From contig CALNVZ010000174.1 of the NCBI GenBank assembly GCA_940671915.1, positions 77,087,856 through 77,151,855 of the forward strand: a stretch of 64,000 nt of DNA, in the 5' to 3' direction. Both the position numbers and the translations under genes were made by a program. The DNA comes from Paracentrotus lividus (Eukaryota > Echinodermata > Echinoidea > Camarodonta > Echinidae). Of the stretch, positions 59,739 to 64,000 are shown piece by piece; position 1 is the first letter of the stretch; the number at the start of each line of letters is the position of its first letter. Below the pieces are notes generated by a model. That model saw only the letters and a list, made by a program, of their open reading frames with translations. It made no database searches and was not told where the DNA came from.

Positions 59739-62700
59739 GGAATATTATAAAAAGATCAAAGTGACATTCAAGGAATATAAACAAACCCAAGTTCACGGGA
59801 ATAACGTACTTTTTGTTTAAATACTAGTGCTTTTCCGACTGGCTTGAATGTCAGTTTTTATTTGATTCGAATAATTTACGTCTGATGGCGTAGCGGAGAG
59901 AGTGAAAGAGAGTGCGTGTATGTGCTAGTATGTGTGAGGTATGTGATTATGAGCGTAACGTCGTGATATTATGTGTTGGTGGGCAGTATGTGTGAGATGC
60001 TGCGCTGACGTACACATGTGTGTGTATGTGTGTTGGAGAGAGAGAAGACGAGAGAGGGAGACGCAGGAAATGAAAGGACGGAAATAGGACAGAAAAAGAA
60101 AATTAAGATGAAAGTGAAGGAGAGAGAGAGTACACACTTAATAGTGTTGTGGTGGTCAGTTTTGCTGATGTGGCTGTTGGTGTGTTGTGTGGGTGTTGTG
60201 TGTGGTATGTGTGTGTGTGTGTAAGTGTAAAGTATATCATACACGATCAGTGTGAAAAAGGCGAGGGGGAGGGAAGATACAAGAGTTGGAAATTAGCACC
60301 GTAGTAATACAAGAAATCAGAGAAAAGTGGGAAGAGAGAATAGAGAAAGAACGAAAGAGAGGAGGGCAAAGATGTGATAAAAGTTCATGAAAGTTCAATA
60401 TTCGTAGGAGGCAATGATGGAAAAGTAATATTTAAACAAAGTAATAATAATAGAAGATGAAAAAAAACAAGTTTAAGAAAAAAATGCGTTGGCGTGATTG
60501 GAAAGAAAAACATGAAACTTCTACGTGGGAGGGTCGTCCGACGACGACGACTGGCCATCAGTCGTGCAAAGATATACTGAAACAAATATATATATTATAC
60601 TTCATTCAACAATTATGATCAATCCACAAAGTATGGTAACAAGCTCAATCCAGCCTGAGACTGTCTCTGCGAGCCTTTTCCCAAACATCACCGGTGACCG
60701 CAGCAGACAGTCGCCGACGAGTATTCTTATAATATTTTCCAAGAACCGAATAAGCCAGAAGCAGGATGAATACTGACTAAATGTCTTTGATTCTAAGTGA
60801 TAGGAGCAGATTCAAGTATACATATATCATTCATCGTAAACAAGGTGGTTAATGCAATGGAGAAAGACTTGATTAATGTAAGAAATTACTTACTTGCCGG
60901 TGGCGTGATTTTGCTCTTAAATAGCCTGACAGGTACATATAATCGTCATGCTGTGTGTGATTTTTACTTGAGAAGTAAGGACGCTGCGAGACAATCCTGA
61001 GTGTGGTGCGTATCGTCCCGTCTTGGTAAGCAAGTCGTCGTTCAACTATACCTATTGTTTTGGAATGCTTCAAAGTTCATTTGTTAAAGAATTGCATCGT
61101 GATTAAAACTTTTAATTTCATTTGGCATCATCATACAAGTCAACCTTCAAGATAAAAGCACACTAAAGCCAGCGAAGAGAGAGGAGAAAGAGAGAGAAGA
61201 GAGAGAGAGAGAGAGAGGAGGACAAAGGGAACAAAAGGGGGTTGTTAATTTGAAATGATGGCTCAGTGATAAATCCCATTTTTTTTAAAATAGCTTAGAT
61301 GCATTTAAATGCAATTATTTGCCTCTCATAACTAAATGTAGCCACACCCAAGGGGGCGATTTCATGTCAAGACTGGGGGGGGGGGAGTGATCACCAGAAG
61401 GAGAGTTGAATAATACACTCAAGCGGAGATAGAAGTGTCCAAGATCATATTCGTATTCCAAAATTCCGAAATTAGAATGACATGCGCTTTCGCAACATAT
61501 GCCAGAACTAATGACATCATTTTCGAGGGAGAAATTGCTACATTTAAAGTCAATGTATTGCGTCATTTGCCTCTTGTTTATAGTGGTGATCCTAAGTTTA
61601 AAAAATGTTAAGCTTAAATGGAGGGAGATCACACTTAGGAGAGGGAGTATAGGTTCATTAAACTTGTTAAAAAGGATGAACGAAAACTTGCAAAAATGAT
61701 GTGATCTAAAAACCATAAAAGTGGAAAAGTGGTTTTCGTACTCCTCACTTTAAAGAACCCTAACTATGTAACCAAGACAATGTGATGCAACAAGGTGTAA
61801 ATGAAGCCAGAACATTTCTTTATACAATGTATAAAGCCATTTCAAACTTTTCATTTTAAAATGGATGACATTGAACTTCGGGTACCTTTTTTAGAACACA
61901 CTGGGAACAGAAGTCAAGAATATTGAGGGCAGAAGCCGGGGATTGCAAAATAGAGTGCAAGATTTAAAAAAAACTAGCATCTTTATAGCCTTCTTGAAAT
62001 GTATAGATATCACTATCGTCAACTCGAATGTGAATAATGTGACTTAAAAACGTCCTTGACTAGCACTGGAATGACCTAACTTGTTGTTCTTGTTGTGATT
62101 GTTATGTAGACAAGAAAAGAAACCAGACACAACCATGGGTTATATATACACGGTAAACGTTATATATATAGCCCCATGTTAAACCAAGCGAAAGAGGGAA
62201 ACAACACTACACACACAACACACACACACACCACACACCCCCCACAATACAATCACACTACCAACAACAATACCAATCACGACACACGCACACAGCAACA
62301 CACGCACATCAAGACAAACAAGTTTCGTTGCGCCTCCAACTCCAATTGATGACCTAATGCGCTTGGTCTCCTTCTTCATTCAAAAACAAAATTAACAGTT
62401 AGTGAAACAGTTGGGCTCTCTTCAGGAACCATTTCAACGCACCGATTGTCCCTATGGAAGGAAGCGAAAGAAACGGAGTTTTGTTGAATATACTGTGATA
62501 AAAAAAAATCGAGAAGATCATTACTTATTACACAGGTTATGATGTAATTGTTATAAAACAAGATAAATTGTGGAGAATATTTTTACCCTAACGTCGCGTT
62601 TGGAGCTTTAAAATCTCCATGTTAGTCATTTTGGGTCGTTGTTTCTGTGTGAAAATGATATTTTGTCAAACAGCATCATAAAAGCTTTTAAAATCAGCGC

Positions 62701-63400
62701 GCACGATTTCTAAGTAGTACGCTGATGAATAAATATATTAATTTCTGTCATGTTTTAAACTCTTGGTGTGGTCAATATTTTCCCCCCCGCGTTTTTGATA
62801 TATAAAAAATATATATGCATAAAAATTACTCGATCCTGACGCACAGCTTGCACTCTCTTTTACACGGTCTTGTATTTCAGTGGCATTGTATCGATATCGA
62901 CGGTAGAGTAGAGAGAGTCTATCCCAGTACACCACATTTCCCCGTAAGATTCTTTCCTGTGTTAGGCACTGTAAGGAATGTGCGTGTTTGGTATAAATAA
63001 CACTGCTTTTGATTGTTCACGTTTTTCATAAAGATTTTGGGAGTGCCCCGTAAGTGCCTTAACGGAAAACAAATAACCATACGGTAATGTAATCTAACCT
63101 CAGTCCGGCGTGTACGAACAAAAATCGACTGTACAAAAATCTGAAATTCAATCCCCTGGATTGCACTGATGAAGTGAAGTGTCCAAGCGCACTAACAAGT
63201 TAATAATAATGATTCTAACTTACCCGATCACACCCTCACCATACTGGATCAATAAGTTTCCGCATAGCTTTGGTCGAGGTGTGACTGAGCTTCAGCCCTC
63301 ATTCATAAATCAAGTCATGTTGTGTATATGATTTCTGGCATTATAGAGGTCAGAAAGAAGAGAGAGAGAAGAGGAGAGGAGGGGGGGGGAATAAAGATAA
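59739..63400. other. Low-complexity DNA without genes
   Basis: GT- and GA-rich stretches (59905-60240, 61170-61220, 63355-63390), a CA-rich stretch at 62200-62310, and G10 at 61376-61385. The ORFs here follow the simple repeats or look random. Nothing recognised as a gene. Confidence 0.5.
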
Positions 63401-63674
63401 TTCAAGATTGCAGAATATAGCATACTATTGATGTGCATAATATAGTGCGCGACGCTCGCGAGAGTATTGGTGTCTAATACTCTAGGTCACCAAACTGTAA
63501 AGAGTCCTACAAACAAATGAAAAATAAGTGTCCTAACAATGCACCACGAAGAATCACCCATGAAATCTTAAATTTAAATAAAATTGGAAATTCGGAAATT
63601 GGAAGAGGGGTTCCTCTCATGTTCAAATTATTTGATGCCTCGGAATCAATATTGGGATCAGTGTGTCAAATCTG

Positions 63675-63945
63675 ATCAAATAATTATTCTGTGATTCCAC
63701 ATAGGCTCGTGCTAGGCGTCTTTTTCTTATTTTAATAAATGATATAATTAACTTTCTCCATTCCTAGAACATTCATTTTGTTGGCTGTATGATATCACGT
63801 TTTTTTGTTTCATTATCGCTATAAATATAAAAAACTTATATCATCACAAACATGAACTGGATAAATTAATTAAATTGGTTCTCTCAAATAAATGTTTTAA
63901 TTTTTGACAATAACTAAATACATATATTTCGTACTAAAGTAAGCA
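63675..63945 (+). pseudogene. Frameshifted reverse-transcriptase fragment of a LINE
   Basis: Reading across frames shows pieces of a non-LTR reverse transcriptase: a GVPQGS-VLGP-like block near 63690-63730 (IPHRLVLGVFFL), an INDI block, and downstream HELDKLIK at 63853-63876, then NKCFNF and NTYI. The active-site block is damaged (LYDI where ADD is expected, near 63786). Many one-base indels; decay and sequencing error are both possible. Different from the LINE at 26317-29092, and it runs to or past the window end. Confidence 0.6.
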
Positions 63946-64000
63946 AGGTCCCGGTAAATATTTGTAACCTATTATAGGAGGAAAGGTTCTATTACCAGGG

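Overview
The window looks like AT-rich, gene-poor nuclear DNA of a marine invertebrate, most likely a deuterostome such as an echinoderm. The grounds are spliced genes with GT-AG introns, a CR1/L2/jockey-like LINE with an (ATCAA)n tail, tRNA-derived SINE heads, many MITE families with TA, TTAA or longer target-site duplications, and dispersed repeats of the 'ATAGCGC' and 'CAGTGGCGGATCCAGG' kinds common in such genomes. The species cannot be fixed from the sequence alone. No bacterial features, operons, CRISPR arrays or rRNA genes were seen.

Protein-coding content is small. (1) A three-exon gene at 7771-8883 (+) encodes a 127-residue Pro/Gly/Tyr/Gln-rich protein with one C-terminal membrane segment; its last 16 codons and its stop lie inside a mariner-type MITE. 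(2) Two intronless fatty-acid-binding-protein (FABP/CRABP family) genes lie 28 kb apart in divergent orientation: 17719-18171 (-), with an acidic/lysine-rich C-terminal tail, and 45938-46345 (+), with a TATA box, a possible 5'UTR intron and a polyA signal. These cytosolic lipid chaperones are probably paralogues. (3) A weaker possible exon lies at 32957-33212 (+).

Layout: 0-7.4 kb is a repeat field with a ~1.47 kb block present twice (1-1489 and 5866-7324), a SINE, a ~600 bp tandem unit with a MITE in one copy, and a 25-N gap. 7.7-10.1 kb holds the spliced gene and its nested MITEs. 10.1-17.5 kb holds further inverted-repeat elements. 17.7-18.2 kb is the first FABP gene. 19.4-24.4 kb holds MITEs, a minisatellite and a decayed multi-ORF element. 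26.3-29.1 kb is a 5'-truncated LINE. 29-45 kb holds small MITEs, simple repeats and two GC-richer islands. 45.5-46.7 kb is the second FABP gene. 50.9-59.2 kb is satellite-rich (16-bp CCCCCGGAGGACAAYT minisatellite, ~175-bp tandem repeat, GATT array, CTCGCGCTTCGCGCTC array) with a second copy of the decayed element. 59.2-64 kb is low-complexity sequence ending in a frameshifted reverse-transcriptase fragment.

Parts of the window (1-1489, 55.3-59.2 kb, 63.4-64 kb) differ from their copies or families mainly by one-base indels, so assembly or polishing error is a real possibility there.
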